DNA from: Nanobdellota archaeon
GTDB taxonomy: Archaea > Nanobdellota > Nanobdellia > SCGC-AAA011-G17 > GW2011-AR17
Direction of reading: 5' to 3'
Length of the DNA stretch: 19,500 bases
NCBI GenBank assembly: GCA_016784245.1
Contig: JADHVA010000002.1
Location: 1 to 19,500, forward strand
Below are positions 13,121 through 19,500 of the stretch, one piece after another. The stretch's first letter is position 1. Every line of letters starts with the position of its first letter. The notes beneath the pieces are model-generated. The model searched no databases, was not told where the DNA came from, and was given only the letters and a program-made list of their open reading frames with translations. The translations under genes were made by a program, and so were the position numbers.

Positions 13121-14149
13121 TTAAAAAAGATCATCAGTTGGAGCATTTAGAAGTTCTTCAGCAGAAGCGTGCATCATGTCCTTATATCTTTCAGGATCAT
13201 AAACATTATTTGATTTTTTATTACTAATTTTTTCTTCTTCTTTTTTTTTCACAGCTTTTTTCACAACTTTCTTTTTAACCACTTTCTTCACTTCAATTTT
13301 TTCTTCTTCTTTCTCTTTAATTTTTACTTTCATTGGTTCTTTTACTTTTACTGTTTCTTTTATTGTCTCTTTAACTTCTGCTTTTTTCACTTTTTTTTCA
13401 ACTTTTTTGGGAGAAATTTTCTCCTCAACAAGTTCTATTTTTTCTTTGAAGATATGAGCAAGAACATCTTCATTTACTTTTTTCCTTCCTGTTTGTACTG
13501 AATACTTACATGCTTCTTCACAGTTTTTCAAAAGTAATCTTACATTATTTCCAGATTTATTAAATATTTTTTTAATCACAGAATCTGTCAATAAATTTAG
13601 ATCTCCTACTCTCTTTTTAATAATCTTCACAGCTGTTTCTTCGTCTACACTTTCCAAATCAATTTCTTTTAGATGAGGTTTGAATTCTTTTGAAATGTCT
13701 TCTTTTTGAATTCCTTTACCAACAAGAACAATTGACTTAAAGAAACCTTCTTGATAATAAGAATAAAGTTTCTGATAATCTTTTGATCCTAAATCTTGTG
13801 CTTCATCCAACAACAAAATCATATCTTTTGGTTTCATATCAAAAAGTTTACCTAAAAAACCATATCTTCCATTAAGTAATTTCTTTACATTTAATCTTGC
13901 ATCGACTCTATTACAGCTGTAATAAATAACTTGCTTCTTTCCACCAAAATCATGTAGAAGTCTTCTTAGGATTGTACTTTTACCATTTCCATATTCACCC
14001 TCTAGTACGACTAACTTATTATTTAATATCCCATATGATACTTCGTCAACAACTTTTTCATAACCTATAACATTATCATGAAATGCTGCTGGCTTTATAC
14101 TAAATGGATTATTGTAAAAACCTAGATCTCTAAACCATACTGTACTCAT
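13121..14149 (-). CDS. AAA+ ATPase, ExeA/ORC-like, with charged C-terminal tail
   Basis: 342 residues. The start region FRDLGFYNNPFSIKP resembles the opening of ExeA/GspA-type AAA ATPases. Walker A is GEYGNGKST (51-59) and Walker B ILLLDEAQD (D115, E116), with a likely sensor 1 at VLVGKG (141-146). A helical lid follows (VDEETAVKIIKKRVGDLN, then SGNNVRLLLKNCEEA). From about 245 to 315 the protein is almost only Lys, Glu and Val, probably disordered or coiled-coil, and it ends with YDPERYKDMMHASAEELLNA. The ATG overlaps the upstream stop (ATGA), with GGGGAG just before it. It is a paralogue of the upstream gene, and the two are probably partners. The substrate is unknown. Confidence 0.82.
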   Translation of the reverse strand: MSTVWFRDLGFYNNPFSIKPAAFHDNVIGYEKVVDEVSYGILNNKLVVLEGEYGNGKSTILRRLLHDFGGKKQVIYYSCNRVDARLNVKKLLNGRYGFLGKLFDMKPKDMILLLDEAQDLGSKDYQKLYSYYQEGFFKSIVLVGKGIQKEDISKEFKPHLKEIDLESVDEETAVKIIKKRVGDLNLLTDSVIKKIFNKSGNNVRLLLKNCEEACKYSVQTGRKKVNEDVLAHIFKEKIELVEEKISPKKVEKKVKKAEVKETIKETVKVKEPMKVKIKEKEEEKIEVKKVVKKKVVKKAVKKKEEEKISNKKSNNVYDPERYKDMMHASAEELLNAPTDDLF

Positions 14150-14838
14150 TTTGCTCCCCTCACAATTATTTTTTCAACATCTTCTTCTTTTAATTCTTTA
14201 TTCCCAATATAAGCCTTACAAATTAGCTCACAATTTGACAAAAATTTTTTCATATTCTTATCTGATTGCTTGTAAGTTTCCTTTATAATCCTATCGTTTA
14301 GAAGTTCCTCTCCTAGCTTATCTCTAACTACTTGAACAGCCTCGTAATCAGACAAAGATTTAATTTTAATAATCTTTCTAATTCTCTGGTTGATACTTTC
14401 ATTTAAGTTTAAATCTTGGGAATTTCTTGAACTAATTATTACAGCTCTTAAAAAATTTCTGTCATAATAGTATTTAATTCGTTCCATATTTTTTTCACTT
14501 AAGTGTTCTACATCATCCAACAACAAAATCATATTTTTTGGATCTTCTTTAAACATTCTAGAAATAAATCCATTTTTTTTCTTAATAATATCTTCAACAT
14601 TTAATTCTTTATCAAGATTTTTACAATTTATGTAAGCTACTCTTCCTTCTCCACCAAATTTTTTAATAACTTCTTTTAGTGTTCGAGTTTTACCTACTCC
14701 TTTAAGTCCTTCTATAACAAGTATATTTCCTGAAACAATAGAATAGAAAACTTCATCCAATAATAGTTCATTTCCAATATATTTACTTTCTATAGTCAAA
14801 GGATTTTCGTCAAAATCTAGTTCTTCATACCATTCCAT
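14146..14838 (-). CDS. AAA+ ATPase, short paralogue of the downstream ATPase
   Basis: 230 residues. It opens with EELDFDENPLTIESKY, parallel to the neighbour's opening. Walker A is GLKGVGKT (44-51) and Walker B MILLLDDVEH, with D108 followed by D109 where the neighbour has Glu. PKNMILLLDDVEHLS aligns directly with PKDMILLLDEAQDLG in the next protein, as do the flanking GFISRMF and GFLGKLF segments, so the two arose by duplication. The C-terminal Lys/Glu tail of the neighbour is absent. GAGGAG lies upstream of the ATG, which follows the previous stop by two bases. The Asp in place of the catalytic Glu may mean weak hydrolysis and a regulatory role in a mixed ring or dimer (inference). Confidence 0.82.
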   Translation of the reverse strand: MEWYEELDFDENPLTIESKYIGNELLLDEVFYSIVSGNILVIEGLKGVGKTRTLKEVIKKFGGEGRVAYINCKNLDKELNVEDIIKKKNGFISRMFKEDPKNMILLLDDVEHLSEKNMERIKYYYDRNFLRAVIISSRNSQDLNLNESINQRIRKIIKIKSLSDYEAVQVVRDKLGEELLNDRIIKETYKQSDKNMKKFLSNCELICKAYIGNKELKEEDVEKIIVRGAK

Positions 14839-14840
14839 TT

Positions 14841-15059
14841 TTATTCAAGCTCCTCTGCTTTTTTACGATACTCATTAGCTTTTTGATAATATTCATCTGC
14901 TAGATCAATATCTCCAGCCTCATAACAATCTTCGCCTTCTCTGTGTAAGCTCTTAGCTTTTCTATAAAATTTTTTTGGACTTTCTCTAAAATAAAAAAAT
15001 CCAAATATAAATATAACTATAAGAGCTAAAATAATCCCACTAATTTTCCAAATTTCCAT
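14841..15059 (-). CDS. Small membrane-anchored protein with TPR-like helix pair
   Basis: 72 residues from ATG 15059, chosen because GGGGGAT (15064-15070) lies just upstream; a longer frame from 15101 has no such site. One N-terminal membrane helix (about 3-24, IWKISGIILALIVIFIFGFF) is followed by FYRKAKSLHREGEDCYEAGD and LADEYYQKANEYRKKAEELE, a helix pair with the Ala/Tyr spacing of a single TPR repeat facing the cytoplasm. A TATA box (CTTTATAAGTCG, about 15104-15115) starts the operon. The two AAA+ ATPases follow at two bases and then with an overlap, so this protein may tether them to the membrane (inference from coupling). Confidence 0.75.
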   Translation of the reverse strand: MEIWKISGIILALIVIFIFGFFYFRESPKKFYRKAKSLHREGEDCYEAGDIDLADEYYQKANEYRKKAEELE

Positions 15060-15168
15060 ATCAATCCCCCATATACACTTAGAAAAAAGCTTAATTGTCA
15101 CGACTTATAAAGATTTTTATGATTCACCACTTATTTTTTTTATTCTATATCCTATACTTTTGACTCTT

Positions 15169-15639
15169 TTATTTAGCAAATAAGCTTGCAAACAAGGGAT
15201 TATATTTACTTAAAAAATCCTCTTCAATTAGCTCATCTACTATGTAAAATGTTTTCATATCTTCAATATTAAATTCTACTTTTAATTTATCCAAATAATT
15301 TTCTAAATCTCTCATATCTTTAAAAATAAATTCAGCTATAAAATCAAAGCCATTATTGACCTTATATAGGTTATTTGTATGGTAATTAGACTGCAATATC
15401 TGCTTTAATTCCTCTTTTTGCTTCCTTTCAACCTTAAAAAGCACATTAGCTCTAGCATTGAATCCTAGTCTATTAAAGTCAATTATTGATGTATGTTTCT
15501 TGATCAATCCTGTCTTAAATTGCTTTAATTTTTCATGTAGTGTGGATACTGGGATTTTCGTCTTTTTACTCATATTTGTCAATGTCATACGGCTATTTTC
15601 TCTTAGTAAAGATATTATCAGTTGATCATTTATTTTCAT
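15169..15639 (-). CDS. Lrp/AsnC-type transcription regulator
   Basis: 156 residues. Residues 1-50 form a winged-helix domain of the AsnC type (NDQLIISLLRENSRMTLTNM, then KIPVSTLHEKLKQF). Residues about 62-145 look like an alpha/beta ligand-sensing RAM-type domain (ARANVLFKVERKQ, FDFIAEFIFKDMRDLENYLD, IEDMKTFYIVDELIEE). Such regulators bind palindromic sites as dimers or octamers and respond to amino acids. An upstream TATA-like box (GTTTTATAGTC, about 15662-15672) predicts a leaderless mRNA. It is divergent from the orphan gene at 15768, and a near-palindrome in the shared 128-bp region is a candidate site for it. Confidence 0.82.
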   Translation of the reverse strand: MKINDQLIISLLRENSRMTLTNMSKKTKIPVSTLHEKLKQFKTGLIKKHTSIIDFNRLGFNARANVLFKVERKQKEELKQILQSNYHTNNLYKVNNGFDFIAEFIFKDMRDLENYLDKLKVEFNIEDMKTFYIVDELIEEDFLSKYNPLFASLFAK

Positions 15640-15713
15640 CTTAGAAAGCTTTATATTAGATGACTATAAAACTTTAAGCTATATAATTTATATAATTTTA
15701 CACTAATCGAAAG

Positions 15714-15723
15714 GTTTATATAT
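15714..15723 (+). promoter_or_regulatory. TATA box of the orphan gene at 15768
   Basis: TTTATATATG preceded by AAGG and an A-rich BRE-like stretch. The predicted start is near 15744, which leaves a leader of about 24 bases with AGGAG (15753-15757) ten bases before the ATG. It is one of the best-formed promoters in the window. Confidence 0.65.
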
Positions 15724-15725
15724 GA

Positions 15726-15750
15726 GTTATTGTTACTAAGTAGTAATAAC
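15726..15750 (+). promoter_or_regulatory. Near-palindrome over the predicted transcription start (candidate operator)
   Basis: The arms GTTATTGTTACT (15726-15737) and AGTAGTAATAAC (15739-15750) are inverted repeats matching at 10 of 12 positions around a one-base centre. The element directly follows the TATA box and covers the expected start site, where a bound repressor would block transcription. The divergent Lrp-like gene is the obvious candidate binder. Confidence 0.5.
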
Positions 15751-15767
15751 ACAGGAGAAAAAACAAA

Positions 15768-16394
15768 ATGACACAAGCTGCAAACAATAATGATTTTGCT
15801 GCCTACAAGGCTGCTGAAACAAAAGCTCTTAAAAAAGCTTATGAATCAAAGAATAAAATTGGACATGCTTTTATTAAAAAGACTGCTTCATATATTGACG
15901 ATAATAATGATATTACAGATTTAAAAGCATATAAACAAGGTATAGAGTCAACTGCTTTAAAGACTACAGCACAATATTTCTTACCTTCAGTTACAATTGA
16001 TGTTGATGCATTAATGGCAAGTGATGATGAAAATGATAAAACAACTTTAAGAGTTTTAACAGATGATGCAAATAAATATTTAGGCTGGAATAAAATTAAA
16101 GAAGTATTAGATCAAGAAGATACAAAGATTTCAACTGAACTACATAATGCTATTTTTAAGAATTTAGGTTCAAAAGCTAGTGAATCTTTTCAAGGTTGGT
16201 ACTTAAATGATTTATTCGATCAAAGTAAAGGTACAGAACATTTAGAAAAATCTATTAACTATGTTCAAGCAAGTTTAAGAGCTATGGGTAAAGAAGATAT
16301 TGCAAGTAAAACAGACTTTATAAATGCTGCAAACAATTACATGAATTATGTAATGCCTGATAGTTTAGAAAAAATAGTAAAGGCTAGTGCTTAA
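15768..16394 (+). CDS. Hypothetical protein with strong regulated promoter
   Basis: 208 residues, without Cys, membrane segments or signal peptide. It is rich in Ala, Asn, Asp and Lys and predicted mostly helical, with aromatic residues spaced through it (GWNKIKEVLD, FQGWYLNDLFDQ, NAANNYMNYVMPDSLEKIV). I recognise no family or catalytic motif. The start is secure: AGGAG (15753-15757) precedes the ATG, and a strong TATA box lies upstream. The gene is divergent from an Lrp/AsnC-like regulator and converges with the nucleotidyltransferase gene, the stops being two bases apart. The well-formed promoter with a palindrome suggests high, controlled expression, for example under nutrient change (inference). 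Confidence 0.78.
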   Translation: MTQAANNNDFAAYKAAETKALKKAYESKNKIGHAFIKKTASYIDDNNDITDLKAYKQGIESTALKTTAQYFLPSVTIDVDALMASDDENDKTTLRVLTDDANKYLGWNKIKEVLDQEDTKISTELHNAIFKNLGSKASESFQGWYLNDLFDQSKGTEHLEKSINYVQASLRAMGKEDIASKTDFINAANNYMNYVMPDSLEKIVKASA

Positions 16395-16396
16395 GC

Positions 16397-17212
16397 CTAT
16401 TTTTTTTTAGTTTTTCTAATAAATTTATCCATTTCTTTTACAAATGAATCAACTTTCTTTCTATACATATCATATTCTTTTCCTGTAAAATCTTTTTTTG
16501 TTCTATTTGTTAATCCTTTATACAATTTGTACATCTCGTCCATAGTTTTAACAGAACCAGCACTAATTTTTTTATCTTTAATCAAAGTTTTTTTCATAAT
16601 TTCTGCAACATGTTCAGGACTTGGTGGAACTTCTCCATAATGCATTAAAGCTGCATGTGCTGCATTGATAACTCCCCAATACAAATCTATACCTGCTGTT
16701 AAAATTAGTTTATCAGCTTTCTCTACACTCCTCGGTGCCATTGCAAAATAAGTAGAAATTGATTCTGGTGTTGGTCTAATTCTTCCTTGATCTAATAATA
16801 ATTGTAGAGGGTCAAAGAAACCTGTGTCAACTAATGCAATTCCATACCTTAAAACATTTGTTGCAACTGGATCTCCTGATCTAACATATTCCCAAAAACT
16901 TGAAAATTTCATTGATTGAATATGTAATTTTTTTGGATCTGTATCAGCAACAACTTTTTGTAAAATAATTCTATAAGTTTGTACAATATCTTCTGTAAAT
17001 TCTATTCTCACATCATCTACAACAACAAGAATATCTATATCATTAATTTTCTCTTTTTTCTTGCTCGCGCTACCAAATAATATTATTGCTTTAATAAATT
17101 CACCAAACTCATTGTAGAGTCTTGTAGAAAAATCTTTTGCAATTTGAAACTCATTTTTAGGATACTTTCTTTCTATATCTCTTCCTTCTCGATAATTTAT
17201 TTTAAATTTCAT
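16397..17212 (-). CDS. MNT-type nucleotidyltransferase with C-terminal HEPN-like helical domain
   Basis: 271 residues from ATG 17212, set by GAGGTG (17217-17222) four bases upstream. The N-terminal half is a pol-beta-type nucleotidyltransferase: AIILFGSASKKKEKINDIDI has G47, S48 and the metal-binding pair D58 and D60, and continues ILVVVDD. The C-terminal half (about 165-271) is all helical with GIDLYWGVINAAHAALMHYG, which resembles HEPN domains. MNT and HEPN are usually encoded by two genes of a toxin-antitoxin pair; here both parts are in one chain. The HEPN RNase motif RxxxxH is not evident, so RNase activity is doubtful. The gene follows the TIM-barrel gene by 17 bases and is probably co-transcribed. 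The substrate is unknown. Confidence 0.78.
   Translation of the reverse strand: MKFKINYREGRDIERKYPKNEFQIAKDFSTRLYNEFGEFIKAIILFGSASKKKEKINDIDILVVVDDVRIEFTEDIVQTYRIILQKVVADTDPKKLHIQSMKFSSFWEYVRSGDPVATNVLRYGIALVDTGFFDPLQLLLDQGRIRPTPESISTYFAMAPRSVEKADKLILTAGIDLYWGVINAAHAALMHYGEVPPSPEHVAEIMKKTLIKDKKISAGSVKTMDEMYKLYKGLTNRTKKDFTGKEYDMYRKKVDSFVKEMDKFIRKTKKK
16400..16415 (+). terminator. T-rich terminator of the orphan gene inside the convergent gene
   Basis: Runs of nine and five T follow the stop at 16394. They are at the same time Lys codons at the 3' end of the nucleotidyltransferase on the other strand, a compact convergent arrangement. Confidence 0.4.
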
Positions 17213-17229
17213 CACACACCTCTTTTTTT

Positions 17230-19137
17230 TTATTCTATTGGAGCATCTGAATAACTCCATAATTGGAAATCTTTACTCATTGCTGTTGCATAAGGACCAA
17301 ATAACATTCTTGGTGTACTTCCACCACTAAAGTATCCACCACCTTCAAGATCAGACCAAGTTGGATTTAGTCCTACTCCTTCTACTCTATACATTGATGA
17401 ACCAGCAACATTTGCCCATGCTGCCAACATTGCACCATAGGGTTCATCTTGTCCTTGTGCTCCCCACTCTACTATTATGTTACCTTCATACTTTTTATTC
17501 TTTAGCATTTTGACAAATTCATTAATTGGAGCATTTCCCATTCCAGGACTTAAGTGTTCATCTTCATAACCAAAATTATCTGACACATGAACATGTCCAA
17601 TAATTCCTTCATCAGTTAACTTTGTTAATTCTTTAATCATCCATTTATCAAATACTTTTTTATTTTCTGTAGGACTTAAATCAGGATTTTCTTCAAAATA
17701 TTTAGCCCATGTATTTCCATGTCCAATATCCCATGTAGCTTTAATATGATCTTTAGCAACTTTCTTTGCTTCTTTTACATTCATTCCTTTTTTCTTTAAT
17801 TCATCGACCATTGCAGATCTTGATTTAACAACAATTTTTCTAAGTTCATCAGGATGACTTCCATAACCCATCTCTGCAAACATATTTTCTGGAGCAATAA
17901 AAAGACTTTTTTCTAATTTTTTTTCTTTTTCAACAGCCAAAGCATACATTGCTGCCTTTGCAATAGTTTTTGCAGATCTTTTTAATCCAACATCTTCAAT
18001 AGTTTCTAATCTATCCATTAAAGCTCTAGCTTTTTGCAATTCTTTTTCATATCCAAGATAACCTTCTTTATCTCTAATAATTTCTTTTTTTGTATTTTCC
18101 AAATGTTTTGTATAAAAATCACTAGGCTTTTCACCTTTTTTTAATTTTGATTGATGTTTATCATTAAATGCTCTTCGAATACTCTCCATCCCTTCTTCAC
18201 CAACAGCTTTACTTTCAAAATGTTTCCAATATTCTTGTTCTTTTGTTAACTCTTTAACACTTTCTTGGTGTCTCTTCATAGCTTCCCAATATTGAGCTCC
18301 CATCGAATAAGAAACTTCCCATCTATCACTTCTAAACATTGCATACCATTCTCGATCTACATCTCTTTGTTGATCTGGTTTTTTATTATTCCATTCATTA
18401 ATTTCATTCTTAAAATCTTTATAACTCATTTTTCTAAAAATCAAACGCCCCTCTTCATCTTTCTCTGGCATTCTTGACAAAGTATCAGTTGGATCTTTTA
18501 TTATTTCATCATTAATATTCAAATAATTTCCATTCTTATCTCTCTTCCATTTTGGTATTTGTAATAATTCTCCTTTAGGTGTTGCTTCAATCTTTCCAGT
18601 TATTGGATCAGCAAAATAAACATTTGATTCTTCTTCAGGTTCAACATTAAATCTTTTATCTTTTACATTTCTTGGAAACTCTCCTGTATGAATAACAATA
18701 GCACCACCTTCAGCAGTATCAGCGGCAAAATCAATTGTCCTTTTTAATTCCATTAAATTTTCATTAGCCTGTTTTTCAGAAAATCCTCCACCACCAGGAG
18801 CTTGAGGATTAAATCCAGACCATCCAGACATTCTAACAGAAGCGTGAGTACTCAAACTAACTCCATTAATTTTCCCTAATTGTCTAACTTCTTCTCTTTT
18901 TCTTTTATCAAACATTTCTGGAGTTGTATTTCCTTGTCCCAGGCTTCCCTTACCTTGTCCCATAAAACCAATTTCAACATGTGAAGCACCAGCTATTATA
19001 TCTGATTTCAAACCTTGAAGAACATCTCCCATCTTAGAACTAATACCAATTTCTTTGTGACTGAGTTCCTTAACAGGAATTATTTTTTTAGGTGGATCCA
19101 TTGCATTAAAATAATCTGTTTTACCAAAATCTACCAT
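17230..19137 (-). CDS. AP-endonuclease-2/xylose-isomerase-like TIM-barrel protein with large helical insertion
   Basis: 635 residues, more than twice the 280 or so of the usual family. The barrel starts with ASHVEIGFMG (51-60), VSLSTHASVRMSG (H98) and GGAIVIHTGEFP (H150). A charged insertion of about 210 residues (about 160-370), with a Lys/Glu-rich helical part, interrupts it. The barrel resumes with LFIAPENMF, TWDIGHGNTWAKYF, IIGHVHVSDNFG and GNIIVEWGAQG, where Glu, Asp and His residues are placed like the metal ligands of endonuclease IV and sugar isomerases. It may be a sugar-phosphate isomerase/epimerase or a DNA-repair-like enzyme; the sequence does not decide. A TATA box (about 19160-19170) lies about 28 bases before the ATG. 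The nucleotidyltransferase follows in the same operon. Confidence 0.8.
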   Translation of the reverse strand: MVDFGKTDYFNAMDPPKKIIPVKELSHKEIGISSKMGDVLQGLKSDIIAGASHVEIGFMGQGKGSLGQGNTTPEMFDKRKREEVRQLGKINGVSLSTHASVRMSGWSGFNPQAPGGGGFSEKQANENLMELKRTIDFAADTAEGGAIVIHTGEFPRNVKDKRFNVEPEEESNVYFADPITGKIEATPKGELLQIPKWKRDKNGNYLNINDEIIKDPTDTLSRMPEKDEEGRLIFRKMSYKDFKNEINEWNNKKPDQQRDVDREWYAMFRSDRWEVSYSMGAQYWEAMKRHQESVKELTKEQEYWKHFESKAVGEEGMESIRRAFNDKHQSKLKKGEKPSDFYTKHLENTKKEIIRDKEGYLGYEKELQKARALMDRLETIEDVGLKRSAKTIAKAAMYALAVEKEKKLEKSLFIAPENMFAEMGYGSHPDELRKIVVKSRSAMVDELKKKGMNVKEAKKVAKDHIKATWDIGHGNTWAKYFEENPDLSPTENKKVFDKWMIKELTKLTDEGIIGHVHVSDNFGYEDEHLSPGMGNAPINEFVKMLKNKKYEGNIIVEWGAQGQDEPYGAMLAAWANVAGSSMYRVEGVGLNPTWSDLEGGGYFSGGSTPRMLFGPYATAMSKDFQLWSYSDAPIE

Positions 19138-19177
19138 ATATAAATAATATAGAATTTAACTTATTAAACTTTGCTTT

Positions 19178-19500
19178 TTAAGGAGGAGTAATCATTCCAT
19201 TTAATTTCTTAAAAACATCGTATAAGATCCATGAAAAAAGCATAGCAAACTTTGCTAAATCATCTTTTTCTGATTCAGATACAAAATCCTTATTTTTTTC
19301 TTTCTTATTTGGTAAAAAAATCTTAAATCCTTCACCTAAACCCTTGAATGGACCTAGTAAATTTAATTCTGGTCTTTCATCTGTTTGTTTTTCTTCTTCT
19401 TTTTTCTTACCATGCTCAGCTTCATATATATAACCTTCAACATCTGAACCTAAACTATCAAGAACATTTTCAATGGATTCTCCAAAATTAATTTCTGATC
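19178..19500 (-). CDS. C-terminal part of an unrecognised protein (5' end outside window)
   Basis: On the minus strand an open frame enters at the window edge and stops at TAA 19178-19180, giving at least 107 residues. Visible parts are a Ser/Glu-rich region (FGESIENVLDSLGSDVEGYI), a charged linker (KKKEEEKQ), LNLLGPFKGLGEGFKIFLP, and a final helix with FAMLFSWILYDVFKKLNGMI, which is amphipathic to hydrophobic and could associate with a membrane. No family is recognised. It lies upstream of the TIM-barrel gene on the same strand, with about 40 bases between them that contain the TIM-barrel promoter. Confidence 0.65.
   Translation of the reverse strand, partial: SEINFGESIENVLDSLGSDVEGYIYEAEHGKKKEEEKQTDERPELNLLGPFKGLGEGFKIFLPNKKEKNKDFVSESEKDDLAKFAMLFSWILYDVFKKLNGMITPP

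Noticed and set aside
16397..19137. Classic MNT/HEPN toxin-antitoxin module
   Set aside because: Both domains are in one polypeptide, no RxxxxH RNase motif is evident, and the partner gene is a TIM barrel, so a toxin-antitoxin label is not supported.

Overview
This window looks like a piece of the chromosome of a small-genome, AT-rich archaeon, most likely a DPANN lineage of the Woesearchaeota/Pacearchaeota kind (the lineage is my inference). The archaeal assignment is firm. There is a group II chaperonin, eL43, RNA polymerase subunit P (Rpb12), prefoldin beta, Spt5 of the archaeal type, SecE/Sec61-gamma, RNase P protein Rpp30, archaeal SepF, a ZPR1 zinc-finger protein and a UPF0147 protein. 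Many genes have a TATA-like box about 26-28 nt upstream of the ATG, which fits leaderless transcripts. Genes inside operons instead use GGAG/GAGGTG Shine-Dalgarno sites.

Layout. 1-2881 (+): the 3' end of a UvrA-like ABC ATPase with a degenerate second ATPase half, then an Atm1-type ABC exporter. 3018-3332 (+): a protein made almost only of Lys/Arg/Val/Ala repeats. 5145-3400 (-): three overlapping genes, namely a Lys-tailed helical protein, a stand-alone N-domain of a secretion/pilus ATPase without its motor, and a two-helix membrane protein. 6796-5195 (-): thermosome, with a divergent 37-residue acidic microprotein (6894-7007). 8967-7010 (-): eL43, rpoP, prefoldin beta, UPF0147, sepF and ZPR1. 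9022-9118 (-): a tRNA-Pro(UGG) that makes sense only if a 23-nt intron is removed from its acceptor stem. 9132-9951 (-): a broken LAGLIDADG homing endonuclease immediately upstream of that tRNA. 13080-10024 (-): rpp30-rnhB, then secE-spt5-uL11 and an unrecognised protein. 15059-13121 (-): a small membrane protein with two tandem paralogous AAA+ ATPases. 15169-16394: a divergent pair, an Lrp/AsnC-like regulator and an orphan gene with a strong promoter and a near-palindrome over the predicted transcription start. 19137-16397 (-): a TIM-barrel protein with a large insertion and a nucleotidyltransferase. 19178-19500 (-): the C-terminal end of an unrecognised protein.

Most genes serve information processing, protein folding and cell division. 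The least expected items are the acceptor-stem intron of tRNA-Pro, whose bulge-helix-bulge uses the 5' leader of the transcript, and the dead homing endonuclease next to it. Next come the motor-less secretion ATPase operon, the UvrA with lost catalytic residues, and the paired AAA+ module.
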